NCBI RefSeq assembly: GCF_947179165.1
Contig: NC_077239.1
Coordinates: 1,984,001-2,048,000, forward strand
Reading direction: 5' to 3'
Length of the DNA stretch: 64,000 bases
From: Solanum dulcamara
Lineage: Eukaryota; Streptophyta; Magnoliopsida; Solanales; Solanaceae
Part shown: positions 41,001 through 56,000 of the stretch, piece after piece
Layout: every line of letters starts with the position of its first letter
Position numbering within the stretch: the first letter of the stretch is position 1
Notes under the pieces: generated by a model
The model's input: only the letters and a program-made list of their open reading frames with translations
Told to the model about the DNA's origin: nothing
Databases searched by the model: none
Position numbers and translations under genes: made by a program

Positions 41001-44000
41001 TTTCTAAAATCTTCTGTAACATTCAGATTCTGGGGATTAACATGGCTGTGGGAATTAATGGACGTATAGGCAAACCAATGATACGTGAAGGCAGGGATAT
41101 TCATGTTTATGTTCGGCGCAGTTTGCGAGATGTTTTCAGGAAGGTCCCAACATTTGTTCTGGAAGTAAAGGTTGTGTTCTGTCAGCAACCTTTCTATTAG
41201 TGGTTTCGTAGTACCTTCTGTGTAATATTAATTTCTTAAGATTGTATACTGTTATTATTTTTTGTAAAAGACATTTATTTGTGACTCATATTGCTTGTTA
41301 TTTTATATACAAGTCAGTTTACCATTATTTGGCTGTTGCTGGGCAGAGGTTTATTGATTCAGCAAATGCTATTTTCTCATTTTCATAAGATCCCAAAAGT
41401 AGAGTTTTGAATATGATTTTTGATTCCTTATGTTACAAGTCTTAATGTTAATTTTGAACCTTTCAAACAGGTTGGATTATTACATGGAATGATGACAGAT
41501 AAAGAATATAATGTCATTCTTGATTGTTTCTACATGAATTTCTCAGAGAATCCGACACTTCCACCTAGTTTCCGCAACAGCACTTCTGCTTCAAAAGATA
41601 CAATAAAAATGCTAGCTGATAAAGTGAATGTAAACAGCCAAATACTCCTATCACGAACGGTTACTATAATGGCTGTGGAAGTGGGATATGCCTTGTTGGA
41701 GTTGTGGAATGACGCTCATGAGGGGTCATGCTTGGCTCATGTCGCGGTGAGTCATTTTGTATGTGACACTAAATTATGATGTGTACGGTCTCAACTTGAA
41801 GAGTCTAATTTCAGCTTAGTCTAACAATTAGTTACTGTCTTCTCTCCCATTCTCTTCTGTTTTTCTTTCAGTAGCAAGTTGTTGTTTGGTCATTGTATCA
41901 TTGCAATTTGTATCCTTGTCACATTTTACCTTACTGTAGTCATTGTCTTTTGCAGCTTGAAGATCTTTGGGTGTCTTACCGAATGACATCATTATCGGAG
42001 GCTGACCTTTACATTACTATCCCAAAATTTTCTATTTTAGATATTCGCCCAGATACAAAGGCTGAAATGAGGCTGATGCTTGGGTCATGCATTGAAGCTC
42101 ATCGACAGAACTCTCCTGAAACTGGTGTTGACTTTCCAACTTCAACAATGGTTGTGATGGACTGCAGATGGAGATTGGCATCCCAATCATTTGTTCTACG
42201 GATACAGCAGCCTCGTATTCTTGTTGTACCAGACTTCTTACTATCTGTTTGTGAATTTTTTGTGCCATCTTTGGGAGCAATGACTGGTAGAGAGGAGATG
42301 ATGGATCCGAAGAATGATCCGATTAGTCAAAGTAACAGCATAATCCTCTCCACGCCTCTTTATGAGCAGAAAGAGGATTTAGTATTATTATCTCCCTATA
42401 GACAGCTAGTTGCGGATGCTGTAGGGATTGATGAGTACACCTATGATGGTTGTGGAAAAACAATACGCTTGACTGATAAGTTAGAAGTGAAGGGGTTCCA
42501 CTCACCGGGAATTCAACATATTATCATTATTGGTCGTGGCAAGAGACTGAGATTTGTGAATGTGAAAATTGAGGTACCAACTACTCTGCCTCAGTACTGG
42601 CTTGGATAATGTCAATTTGGAGAGCACCCATTATGCTGCACTTAAATATTATTTTTTTGTGTTGACTTGTTGCATTTGTGAATACTGAAGGTGCATGACC
42701 ATCTTCCTAGTCATGGAAAAGCTTGTAGTCCTGTGAAAATGACCTCGTGCCTTTTAATATGTTTATTATGTAGAATGGCTTGCTTTTAAGGAGATATACT
42801 TACCTAAGCAACGAAAGCAGCTACTCGGTCTGCCAAGAAGATGGTGTTGATGTAAGGATTTCTGACAGTAATTCTGACAATGATGAAAGTATGAAGTCCA
42901 TGGAAGAATTGTTATATAATTCAGATGCTTCCGACTTTGATCCGAATGGATCTAGTAAAATACAAAGTTACAGTTTTGAGGCCCAGGTAAATCAATTATT
43001 TTAAAATTCTCTCTGCGATCTAATATATATATATTTTTTCTTCATATGTAAATTGTGGAAATGACATGCCTTTGTTTATATATTTCCAGACTAGTTGTAC
43101 TTTGGGATATAATTCTCATGATTAGCTTCATTTGCACATACTGAACACAATTGGGTGCCTAGCAACAAAAGGGTCAAAAAATAAATAAACAAAGCAAACA
43201 CTGTCTAACTTTAAGACGTACCACCTGAAAACTGAGTTTGTTCTTCCTTTCTTGTTAGTATCTTAATTGAATTTATTATGCGAGCTCCTACTCTCTCAAG
43301 TGTTATTTCATGGTTATAATCGACCTCATTTCTGGAAAATATATCCCATTAATCTTAAAATTACTGTTTTCCTGTTTCTGTGCGGCTAGGGGTAGATGTG
43401 TATGAATGATTGGAAGTGTGATGGAGTTTGCTTACATGAGAATGCTTGAGTACCTTTTTACAAGATGTGAAGCAGTGTGCCTTACTAGTGATATTGATTT
43501 ATGAAAATGATAAAATGCATCGTCAATAGATTTCATAGGTTTAACCATCTTTTAGCTAATTTTATTAGAGGGCTTTCAGTCTTTAGTATTAATGTTAACT
43601 ATTTCTTTACCCATCAAGTATACAAGGTTGATTTACACAGCTAGAGCTCTAGCTGCTGTAAAGAAAAGAATGAGGGTCCTAAACTCGAACATTCTTTTGT
43701 GGGTTATTTTGGTCATATGGAGTGAGAGAAGCTAAAGGTTTCACTCTAGAATCTGATGAGTCACCACGGAAAGCGAATTCGAGAAAGCGCAGGGGCTCGG
43801 CTCCCGAACCGTACCCTATAATCTTGTATGTCTATACAGAACCGTGAAAGGAGAGAAAAGAAAAGACTTCTTAATGACTTTCTTGAATAACAATGTACAG
43901 GAAGTGTTCCTTAGTCTTAAATTAGTACAATATAGTAAGTATTTATTCTCTAATTCTAGCAAGTTAAGTATTCTACTATAAATGCATAATATTCTGCAGT

Positions 44001-47000
44001 ATCCGAGAAAATATTATGTAATGTTCTCCAATATTCAGCTATTTAAATTCAACGTATCTAAACACACAATATTATTTATTCTCGTCGCCAGTGAAATGGC
44101 TGAGTGATTGAAGCATAGGAATAACATCAATGTGAGCCCATCTGCTCCATCTTACAAGTTCAATCCGAACCTGTGCGTGTGGTCCATAGTAGGCTTCCTA
44201 GTAGTGTATCAGTTGAGGTGCGTGCAGAATAATGGTATAATGGCTCCATGGTGAATTCATGAGGAGAATTTTTGTTCCCTGGGAACACCGACAGGAAATT
44301 CAATGGTCAAAATAGCATCAAGAAGAAGACTTTCTGGATCAGTGACTGGGCAATGTTCAGAAGAGGGACTAAATATCTAACATGCCCCCTCCAACTCAAG
44401 ATAGCAACATAAAAAGTTTTTCCATCTTTTTGTCCTCACCTTCGGTCATAATCAGTACATTGTTAGGGATGGATATTTGGATCTTTGTAATCTGATTTCA
44501 ATTAATTCCCTACAAACACTATTCATGTTCGATAGTTTATCAGTAGGACTTATTTTTCTTTTTCAACTTGTTATCTTGGTATTCATTGATTTCATTTGCA
44601 GAGTAATACACTCTTCAATATCATTCTGGTTCTTACTTTTTTTTTCCTAGATTGAGGCATAATTGATTGATTGTTATATTGCCTCTCTTAGGTTGTCTCT
44701 CCGGAGTTCACATTTTTTGATAGCAGTAAATTATCTTTGGATGACTTTGCTCATGGTGAAAAACTCCTCCGGGCGAAAATGGACCTTAACTTCATGTAAG
44801 ATCCTTGTCACTAAAAGCTATCTTTTATTTTCCAGTTTTTCTTTTTTAATAAGTATGAGCATGTTATCACTGGAGGCTGATAAGATTTGGCCATACTGAG
44901 GTGTAGTTTTATGTTTGCCCTAATGTAGTACGTATAATGAGGAAGTAAATCATCAGTGTACAGATCCTGTTATTTACTTGCATTTATATCCAGACAACAG
45001 CTGATTTTGATGCTAAGAATGGGGTGTTCTTTCGTCTCTCTCCATTCTTGCACACTGTCAGGCACTTTTAATGTCATACCATTTGTTTCACTGTGGCTAT
45101 AACTCTATCATTACGGTCTGAATGATGAGAAGCTCATTAAAAGTAGCGAACAGGCGAAGAGCACGTTGAGCAGCATAGTTATGTACCTCCTTCATTTTCC
45201 AGATACTTATTGATTTGATGCAACAGGTATGCAGCAAAAGAAAATGATACATGGATCCGGGGACTTGTAAAGGATTTAACGGTTGAGGCTGGTTCTGGTC
45301 TTGTTATTCTTGATCCAGTTGATATATCTGGCGGATATACTTCTGTTAAGGATAAAACAAATATTTCTTTATTGTCAACGGATATATGTGCCCACCTTTC
45401 TCTTGGTGTTGTCTCTCTTCTGCTCAATTTGCAGAATCAGGCAACCGCAGCTTTACATTTTGGGAGTGCTGATCCCCTGTTGCCTTGTACTCAATTTGAT
45501 AGAATTTGGGTTTGTCCCAGAGGTGTTTCTTTTTCCATTTCTTACAAGTTTGTTTTCGTTAATCTAGTTGTAATAGATCTTGATGTTTGATTCTATTGCA
45601 CTTCTGCAGAACACGGGCGTCTTAACAACCTCACATTCTGGAGACCCAGAGCCCCGTCAAACTATGTTATTTTGGGAGATTGTGTCACATCAAGGTTAGA
45701 AAAGCCATAAAATGTGCATGCGCTTGATTTATCTATAGCTTTCTGTCTTTGTTTGCGAATTCAAATGCAATATTTTCAGTGTTGATACCTGATTCTTGGT
45801 TAATATATTTTTGGAGGATGTCAGATTGATGCTCTCATTTCATCTGGCTGAGTTGAAATAGGATTGATAATGGTACAATTTCAGTGATAATGATTTCCCC
45901 CTGCTCCAAAGTGATCTGATATAAAATATTGATTCCAGTACCAACTTGGTGCTGATGAATACATTTGTTACTTTTCTCAAAAAAAATTGCTCTGATATAG
46001 TTCTATGAGAGTTTTTGCTGAAATAAGAAACTTATGTAGTAGTTTTTTCTATTCTTTTAAATATCATGCTGGTGATACTCCATAATAGCATCCAAGACGC
46101 CTGGATATCTATGGGCAAGTAAAGCACCCTTTTATATTGTTCCTTCAGAAGATTGATCAGATAACTATGGGCAAGTAAAACACCCTTTTATATTGTTCCT
46201 TCAGAAGATTGATCAGTTAAATGATCCTCTAAAGCACTGTTAGGATTTCATTTTTTCTGCACCAACAGAATAATTACCATGCATAAAATCATAAACAATT
46301 AAAGTAAAAAATGGAACTTTACTTTGCTGGTTGAGTACTGATATGCACAAAAAAAATTGTTGACAAGGACCCTTTTTGGAGAGTAAAGCATTGCATTTTC
46401 TTCTCTGGGGTGCGTAATTTTGCTTCAGGTTTTCCGTAGCTTGTAGACTAAGATTAAACCATGAACCTTCAGCAAGATGTATGGTTGTAAACTGTGAACT
46501 TTTTTAATTAGATGTTTCCTCCATCCATATGCCCTGAAATATCTTCTCAGTCATTACAAGTTCAATTTCATTTCAACTGTCATGTGTACTTAAACATCTT
46601 TATGAAACATAGTAGATTTTTTTGTTGACATAGTTTTTCTTTGGTATTCTTGTGTCATTCAACTGCTTCTACTGTTGCCTTTCGAAGAGCATGTTAATGG
46701 ACTTGCTATTTGCTGGAAAGTTTTGATGTATTGCCTAATGCATATAATTTCTCATTCTCAGACCCAATCCTCCTTCACAAGCAGTTGTCGCTGTGAGCAA
46801 TATGTATGGGCGTGTCAGGAAGCCACTTGACTTCAGGCTGATAGGCCTATTTTCTGTCATTCAAGGATCTGAGACGGCACAAGATGTTGGTGATTGTTCT
46901 CTTTGGCTGCCTATTGCGCCACCTGGATATGTCGCAATGGGTTGTGTTGCTCATACAGGAACACAACCACCTCCTAATCACATAGTTCATTGCATACGTT

Positions 47001-50000
47001 CTGATCTGGTAACATCAACGAAGCTTTTGGAATGTATCTTCAGTGTTGCTGCTAATACTGCATTCACATCAGGTTACAGTATTTGGCGTTTGGATAATGC
47101 TCTTGGGTCATTCTACGCCCATCCAACTAGTAGTCATCCTCAGAAAAGCTGTTGTTTTGATCTAAATAATCTTCTTCTTTGGAGCTCAAGCTGGTACACT
47201 TCTTCATTAAAAGTACCTACTGTTGATTTAACTAGTGAGAGCGAGCACCTGCATCACCAGCCAAGTAAACAGAGTGCAACTTCATCAGGATGGGACATTA
47301 TCAGATCGATTTCTAAAGCAACCTCTTGTTATATTTCAACCCCAAACTTTGAGCGGATCTGGTGGGACAGGGGTAGTGATCTCCGCCCTGCAGTCTCTAT
47401 ATGGAGACCTATAAGACGTCCTGGTTATGCAGTACTGGGTGACTGTATTACTGAAGGGTAAACACTTAATTTGCTTTCCTTTCAGTTGATATTTAGTTGC
47501 CCGCTTTACACCAGCACAATTTTTTTTTTGACATGTGGGATCATTCGTTGTTTCAGCTTAGAACCACCTCCCCTGGGTATAATGTTCAAGGCTGACAACC
47601 CTGAACTTTCTGCAAAGGCTGTGCAATTTACAAAAGTTGCTCATATTGCGGGCAAAGGACTGGAGGAAGCTTTCTTCTGGTACCCAGTTGCTCCTCCTGG
47701 TTACGCTGCTTTGGGATGTGTAGTGACACGTAGCAATGAAGCACCCAATTTGGATAACTTTTGCTGCCCAAGGATGGATCTTGTTAGTCAAGCTAATGTT
47801 CTTGAGATGCCCATTTCAAGATCTTCAGGCTCCAGGGCTTCTCAGTGCTGGAGCATTTGGAAAGTTGACAATCAGGTCAGAGATACTGTCTTCTGGATGA
47901 CCACTTTTGTTACAGCATCTTAATCATCCTCAATTTTTAGTATCTGTTGCATTGTTGCTATATATTCTCCTGGAATGTCTACTTTCTTGACCTGCTGCTT
48001 ACTTTCCTTGATCACACAATCATCTTGTACTGCATTGCAGGCTTGTACTTTCCTTGCTCGCTCTGATCTGAAAAAACCTTCTAGTAGATTGGCATTTACT
48101 CTTGGTGATTCAGTGAAGCCAAAGACAAGAGACAACATAACAGCTGACATGAAAATCAGATGCTTTTCTGTGACTCTATTGGACAGCTTATGTGGAATGG
48201 TCTGCAGCCCTCAACAAACTCTCTTGACCCATATGATTTTTTCTCCTTTTTTGTCTGATTATCAGTGCATTTATGTATTACAGGTGACACCTCTTTTTGA
48301 TGCAACAATCACCAATATTAAGCTTGCAACACATGGGCGATTAGAGGCAATGAATGCTGTTCTCATTTCTTCAATGGCTGCATCCACCTTCAACACACAA
48401 TTAGAAGCGTGGGAGCCACTTGTTGAACCTTTTGATGGAATATTTAAGTAATATCTTTCACCATCCACCCTTAGTCATTTTGTTACTATGTTGACTCATT
48501 TTTCTTCTGTTTTTGCTGCTTTACCACAACTTTTATTCTTCATTTTACAGGTTTGAGACTTATGAGACCAATTTACATCCGCCTTCCAGAGTTGGTACAA
48601 GGGTAAGAGTTGCTGCAACCAGTATTTTAAACGTAAATCTGAGTGCGGCAAATCTTGATGTATTGGGGCAAGCTGTTGAGTCATGGAGAAAGCAGAGAGA
48701 ACTCGAGAAGAAAGCAATTAAGATTAAGGTGACAATGTGTGATGATCAAGATATTCTTCAGTCATTGTTGATATGTTTCAATTTCTGATTATTTCTTGCT
48801 TCTGCAGGAAGCTCTTCGTGGGGATGCACATCAAGATAATACTAGTTTTGTGGCACTTGATGACGATGATTTTCGGATGGTGGTGGTTGAAAATAAACTT
48901 GGATGTGATATGTACCTGAAAAAAGTTGAGCAAATCTCAGATGCATTTGAGTTACTGCCTCCTGATAATTCTGTTTCTGTATGGATTCCACCTACAAGGT
49001 ATTCTGATAGATTAAATGTTGCCAATGAATCAAGGGAACCTCGACATTATGCTGCTGTTCAGATAGTTGAAGCCAAGGTTGTCGACCTACTGATTTCTAT
49101 GAGTGCGGTTTGCTGTCAATGAACTTTAGTTACTTATGAGTTCTCATTTTGTTTCTCTCTCCAACAGGGTCTGCCTGTCAATGATGACGGCAATAGCCAT
49201 AACTTTTTCTGCGCTTTGCGCTTGGTTGTGGAGAATCAGGATTCAAATCAACAAAAGCTTTTTCCTCAGAGTGCAAGGACCAAATGTGTGAAGCCACTAA
49301 TTACTAGAAAAAATAATGTGGATGAAGCCACTGCTAAATGGAGTGAACTCTTCATATTTGAAGTTCCTCTGAAGGTAATCGGCTGATCGGAATAAAGAGA
49401 GATGTGTACTTCTACGAAATTTCGTTTTTTGTTTTTGCCAGTTTCAAAAAAAAAAGATGGAGGATATGTATAACTGTTTTAGTAGAGCCCTTCCCATATC
49501 TTTGGAGGTCTTTCAAGGCTATTCTTGAACACCATAAGGCAGTCTTAAACAGAATGCTCAAAAACCTGTTCTATCCCATAATAACCTGAAGACATGCTCC
49601 TACATGAAAATTCTTAATTTTGTTCCGGTCCTAATCCTCCACCTGTACTGGGAGCATTACGATTACGTTCCTTTTGGCACTTCCGATTAGCATTTGTCAT
49701 TCTTGTAATCAACCTTGCATTTTCTTATAGGGGCTGGCAAAGCTGGAAGTGGAGGTGACAAACCTTTCTGCAAAGGCTGGAAAAGGTAAATTGGTGCTTT
49801 CAAGCATATAATTCTTCCATATAAACTCCTATTCTGCTTGATTTGTCAAGGTAATTGGAAAGTTATATTTTGAAACTCCCTTGGCATTTTGATATTTTGC
49901 TTTTACGCCTCGTTTGTTTGCCCTTAATGAAGGTCTTGATCTTAATCATTCATATCTTAGTCATTAAATGCGTTTGTTTTTTAGGTCTGAATCTTAATCG

Positions 50001-53000
50001 TTCAGTCCATTTGTTCTTATAATTTACTACCACTTAATGAGTATGAATCATTAAGATGCATATTCAAAGGTTTCTACAAAAATGGCATGCAGGTCATCGC
50101 TAGTCCATCTATTTTCACCGCCGCCCACCATTATCAACTACCACAACCCACCACCTGAAACCATTATCATCAGCCACCGCCACCACCACCACCACTAAAT
50201 CATGTAAGTCAGTTGTCACCATCATTAGCAACCATTTACAATTTATCACCTCCGACCACCATTTCAAAATCACTAACGACATTCACTACAACCAACCACC
50301 ACTATTTATAGTTAATCACCATCACCTTTGGCCATCACTCTCGTCCACCACAATTATTAGTTTCCACCACCATCTACCACAATCAACAACCATTGTTAAT
50401 CACTATTGTCAGTCACAATCACAATTAGCTACTACCAAGAACTACCGTCACCCAACACAATCCTCAATCAGTTCCACAACCACTATCCCTAGCGATCATC
50501 ACCTCCTACTGTCATTGATTATTTAAGAATATTTTATTGGTATAATGTTAGATCAATTTAATTTTTTATTTTTTTATTTTTTTAAAAATAATGAGTCTTG
50601 GAGTAACTAGTAAAGTTGCTGCCATGTGACCAGGAGGTCACGGGTTCAAGCCTTGGAAACAGCTTCTAGCAGAAATGCAAGGTAAGGCTGCGTACGATAG
50701 ACCCTTTTGGTCGGGCCCTTCCCTGGACACTGCACATAGCGGGAGCTTAGTGCACCAGGCGGCCCCTTTAAAGACAATTTTTCTATATTCAGATGTTATT
50801 AAAATAAACATCACATGTGAATTAAGATTCAGACAATCTTAATGCACATCTTAATATTCAAATGTGCATTCAGATTCAGACTAATCAAAACTGGAGGGGA
50901 GAAACTCAATTTTGCTTAGTTTTTCTATAGCTTAACTGAAAATGAAGTATCTTCTTTCTGAAGGACTATTCATCAGATAAATGCAGTAGTTTGCGGAACT
51001 TAAAATTTCTTTGTTGCAGATAGTCATATGATTTGGAGTTCTTCTTTTCTTTTCTTAGCTAATTTTATCACTACAGTGCACCTTAGCCTCCTTCATTCTA
51101 CTCCATCTCCTTAACAATATTTTTTTCTTGGTCTCAGAAAAGCTAAATAGTAGGTTGACTTCTTCAAAATCAGATCAGCAAGGCTGAATTTTGTTTTTTA
51201 ATTAAATTATAATTGCTTGATTCTAAAATTTGTAGTTTGAATCTGGTCAACACAGGTGAGGTTGTTGGTGCATCGTCATTTTCCGTTGGACATGGTCCAA
51301 GTATTTTAAAGAAGGTTGCTTCACTCAGAATGCTGCATCAAGTGTCTGACGTTGAAAACTTTGGATGTTATCCTCTAAGAAAAAGGGTTAGTTGCACTGC
51401 TGGCTCTTTCGTCTTGGTTCGTTTTTTTATTCTGTAGTTTTTCCCCCATAATTCCCCACACTATTAAACATATCACAGTACTTCATATGTGTAGATTTTT
51501 TTTTCCATCTCGTTTTATTAAGGAATGCATCTCGACTTGGAAATTTTATTGTGGTCAATATTACCTCCTTGTGTACTCATATTAATATCATTTCTAGGGC
51601 CAACTTAACAGTAATGACACAAATTCTTGCGGCTGCCTTTTTGTCTCAACAACTTACTTTGAGAAGGAAATAGCATTAAACTATGAAAATGACGAGGGAG
51701 AAAAGACTGGTGCTAGTGATATAGGGTTTTGGGTAGGACTTTCACCTAAAGGTCCATGGGAGAGCATCCGCTCCTTCCTACCCTTGTCAGTGGTCACCAA
51801 AACACTGGGCGATGATTATGTGGCTTTGGAGGTTGTCACCAAAAATGGAAAAAAACATGTTATTTTCCGGGCTCTCGCTACAGTTAGCAATGACTCAGAT
51901 ATCACATTGGATATTTCATCATGTCATGAGTCCATGATTCATACTCAAGATCTGTCTTCAGAAGGTCGAAATTATAGTATATATGTTGAAGAGATTTTTG
52001 AGAATCAACGGAATCATCCAGCTTCTGGTGTAAAAGACCCAGGGCAGTGGAGCACTAGGGATTTCGCCTATTCCTCAAATGTGAGTATTTCCTGACTTCT
52101 GCTTTTAGTTAATGTTGATTAGCTTTTGTTGACCTTTCTCTTCTATCATGAAGGACTTTTTTGAACCTACCCTACCTCCTGGATGGAAATGGATATCGTC
52201 TTGGACTGTTGACAAATCTCAGTTTGTTGACGTTGATGGATGGGCCTATGGACCTGACTTTCAAATCTTGAGGTGGCCACCAAATTCTCCCAAGTGTAGC
52301 ACAAAGTCAGCTCACAATACTGTACGTCGAAGACGTTGGACTCGTACAAGGCAGCAAGTTAAGGAGAGGGGTGCAAATAACACAGACAATATTGTTACTT
52401 GTCCTGGTTCTTCGGCTATCTTACCTTGGGCATGCATCTCCAAGGGCTCTAACCACTGTTTACAAGTCCGTCCTTGCCTTGGTTATTCTCAGACTCCTTA
52501 TTCATGGGGTCGTCCTATAGCTGTGGGCTCTGCCTTCGCCTTGGGTAAGGACCAAACGCCTATTGAGAGCAGTACATTTTCTCGACAAAATACTGTAAGG
52601 CATGGAAACAAGATACCTATTTCTGCACTGAAGCTAAACCAGCTTGAGAAAATGGATCTACTTTTGTGTTGTCCTGGTGGCAATGGTAAGCAGCTTTGGC
52701 TCTGTGTTGGTACAGATGCATCAGTTCTGCATACAGAGCTAAATGCCCCGGTTTATGATTGGAAGCTATCAATTAGTTCTCCCTTGAAGTTGGAGAATCG
52801 GCTTCCTTGCGGAGCTGACTTTACAATCTGGGAAAAATTGAAAGATGGAAACACTGTAGAGCGACATCGGGGTTTTATGGCATCACGGGAGACTGTGCAC
52901 ATATATTCTGCTGATGTGCGGAATCCTATATATCTGATGTTATTTGTTCAAGGTGGTTGGGTAATGGAAAAGGTAGATGTTCTTGAAGTAAATATGTGCA

Positions 53001-56000
53001 TATTTATGCTTCTGGATATAATAATACTCGTGTCCTCACACGGACACACACATGCACATAGCATTTGTACATTTTAAACAAAGGGCTTTTGTTTGTAGAC
53101 CTGCTCTGATCTACTTTTTCCTCCATGTAAACAGGACTCTGTGCTGATCTTGGATCTTACGAATAATAATCATGCTTCCTCATTTTCTATGGTTCACCAA
53201 CAAAGGAAAAGGTTTGTATTGTTTTACATGTTGCTAGAAGTATATGCACCAAGAAATGGCTCTAACATTCTCACTGCACTCTCTTTTTGGTATCAAAATT
53301 GGTCACCAGAAAAATTGGCCATTAATAGAACTTTGGAAAATATATGAAAGAAACAAATGAAATAAATACGTCAAACTATCAATTGTACCTCAAACTGGAA
53401 TTAGTTGGCTTTGGCTATATTAATCCTTCGTATCATCATCTCTAAAAATAAATATGCATTATACCAATTATAATAATAGTTCATTCACTATAGGGATGCG
53501 GCTAGAACTCTATGATAACAAAATAAGTGGTAAGATAGTTTATCATCAGGTACTGGGTGGAATAGTCAAGGTGCACAAGCTGGTATGAACAACATCATTG
53601 TTTTAAAGAAAAGAATTTAGCATGATGTTTTGTCAAATTATTCCTGTTAGAATAGGAATAGGTATATACAAGCCTACTTAGAATATAAATAGTAGTAGGA
53701 ATACAAATAGTAAATAGTATCCTACTTGGTAAAGGATTGCATTGTAGAGTCTATAAATAGGGGCTCTGTGTAATAATGTAGATACACAATTCAATAATAT
53801 TTTTCTCCTATATTTCTCACATGTTATCAGAGCCTCTACGATATTGGTAGAGAATCAAAGAGCCTCCGCTGTCGGCGGGTGGCTATTACCCATATATGCC
53901 GCCCGTCTGGCCAATGATTATGTTAGCAAAAGTCAGGGTCACCATGTATCTTTCTGATGACTATTTTCTCATATCTAATTTGCGTAGCACTGTGCATCTT
54001 TCCGGTGACTACTTTTTCATATTTAATCTGCGTAGTACCGTGTAATTTTTCGGACTACTTTCATATTTGTGTAGGGTCGTGCCATCATTCCGATCCTACC
54101 CATATAATTTCTATTTTCCAGAAGGGTTGTGCAATCATTCCGACCCTACCCATATCATTCTCTTTCTCAATAAGGTCATGCCATCATTCCTACCCATATA
54201 ATTTTATTTCTCAGATTTTGACCACTTTCAGCCATCAAATCTAATAATCCAGCGCATGAGCATGTTCCGGCCAGTTTTACGTTGACTTTCTTGTTTAGAA
54301 TCTACTCATCTCTTGATTTTGAGACGTTCCATATATTTTATACCAGATTTCATGCACTTTCCAACGACCATTGCATTGTTTCCGACAAATCTAAGCTTTT
54401 TTGCAGTGTTTTCTTTCTGTTTCAAATTACTTTTGCCAAAAAAAAAAGAAGAAGAAGGATATACTCAAATATTTGGGTTGGATAAGAGTGATGTTTTCTC
54501 TCCCGTGGCTAAAATAACACATGTCTCTTTTTTCTATCTATGGTTGTCGTTCTCCATTGACCTTTTAATCAATTTGACATTAAGAATGTTTTTCTCCACG
54601 AGAATCTCGAGGAAGAAGTCTATATAGAGCAACCACCTGATTTTGTTGCTCAGGGGGAGTCTGCTAGCCTTGTATGTCGATTGTGTAAGCCACTCTATGA
54701 AGTGAAATAATCTTCTTAAGCTTGGGTTGGAAAGTTCAACACTGCAATTCAAGAAATTATCACTCTGTGTTTTATCGACATATGCATCAGATCTAGTATT
54801 TCATGAGAAGACCAAGCACATTGAGATTGACTGGCATTATACATCAAATCCAATATTTCATGAGAATACTAAGCACATTGAGATTGATTATTAATTTTGT
54901 GAAGTCGAGTGATCAATTTGCAGATATCTCACCAAGTCCCTCATCGGTCCTTGTATTAATTACATTTGTAACAAGCTAGGCATATATATGACTTGTATGC
55001 ACTAGCTTGAGGGGGAGTGTTAGAATAGGAATAGGTATATACAATCCTACTTAGAATATTAATAGGAATATAAATAGTAGTAGTAATAGAAATAGTAAAT
55101 AGTATCCTACTTGGCAAAAGAATTGTATTGTAGAGTCTATAAATAGGGACTTTGTGTAATAATGTACATACACAATTCAATAATATTTTTCTCCTATATT
55201 TCTCACAATTCCCATTGGTTAAATATTCTGACAGTTATTAATAAAATACAAGGCTCATTAACAGTTTTATTAAAGGCCGAAGCATAAAAGTCACCCTAAT
55301 GCAAAACTAATTAGGCAAAAAGCAAAGTAAGAATGCCAAGAGCTTTTAACAAAGAGACTTCCCTGGATGTAGAAACTAAGAAAAGCAGAAAGAGATCACA
55401 TCTAGAATGCTTGCTCTCTTTTCTAGTCTTATCAAAAATCTTTTTATATTTTTATAATTAATATTACTATTATTATCATTATCTTTTTTTAATCAAGTAA
55501 AAGATTTCATTAATAATAACAAGGTCAACTTGGCTATATGCAAGGGGCATACCAAAAAAGGGGAAACCCTACAAAATATGATTCTCTCCAAAAGCACCTC
55601 AATCCTCAATACAAACAGGAACTACATGGGTGCACAAGTAAAATATAAGGGAATGGAGGCTACTCCTTAATTGAGCAAAATTCATCTCCACCCGTTCAAA
55701 AGTTGTCCTATTTCTCTCCCTCCAAGTGACCCACATCAAAGCGAGAGGAGTGACATTCCACACCTTGTGCCTTCCTCTCATAACTCCACTCTTCCACTTG
55801 AACAACAACTCCTTCACAGATCTTGGCATTACCCATGAAACGCCAAACCATTTGAAATATCCCGCCATAACCTCGTGGCTAGCTTGCAGTCCTCACCTGC
55901 CTCCTTACCGAGAAAACACCAACGTATGGAAACAATCTTTTGCTTCCTAACATTCTCCATCATCAATATCACCCCTCTAGCAGTTACCAAGTGAAGAAAC

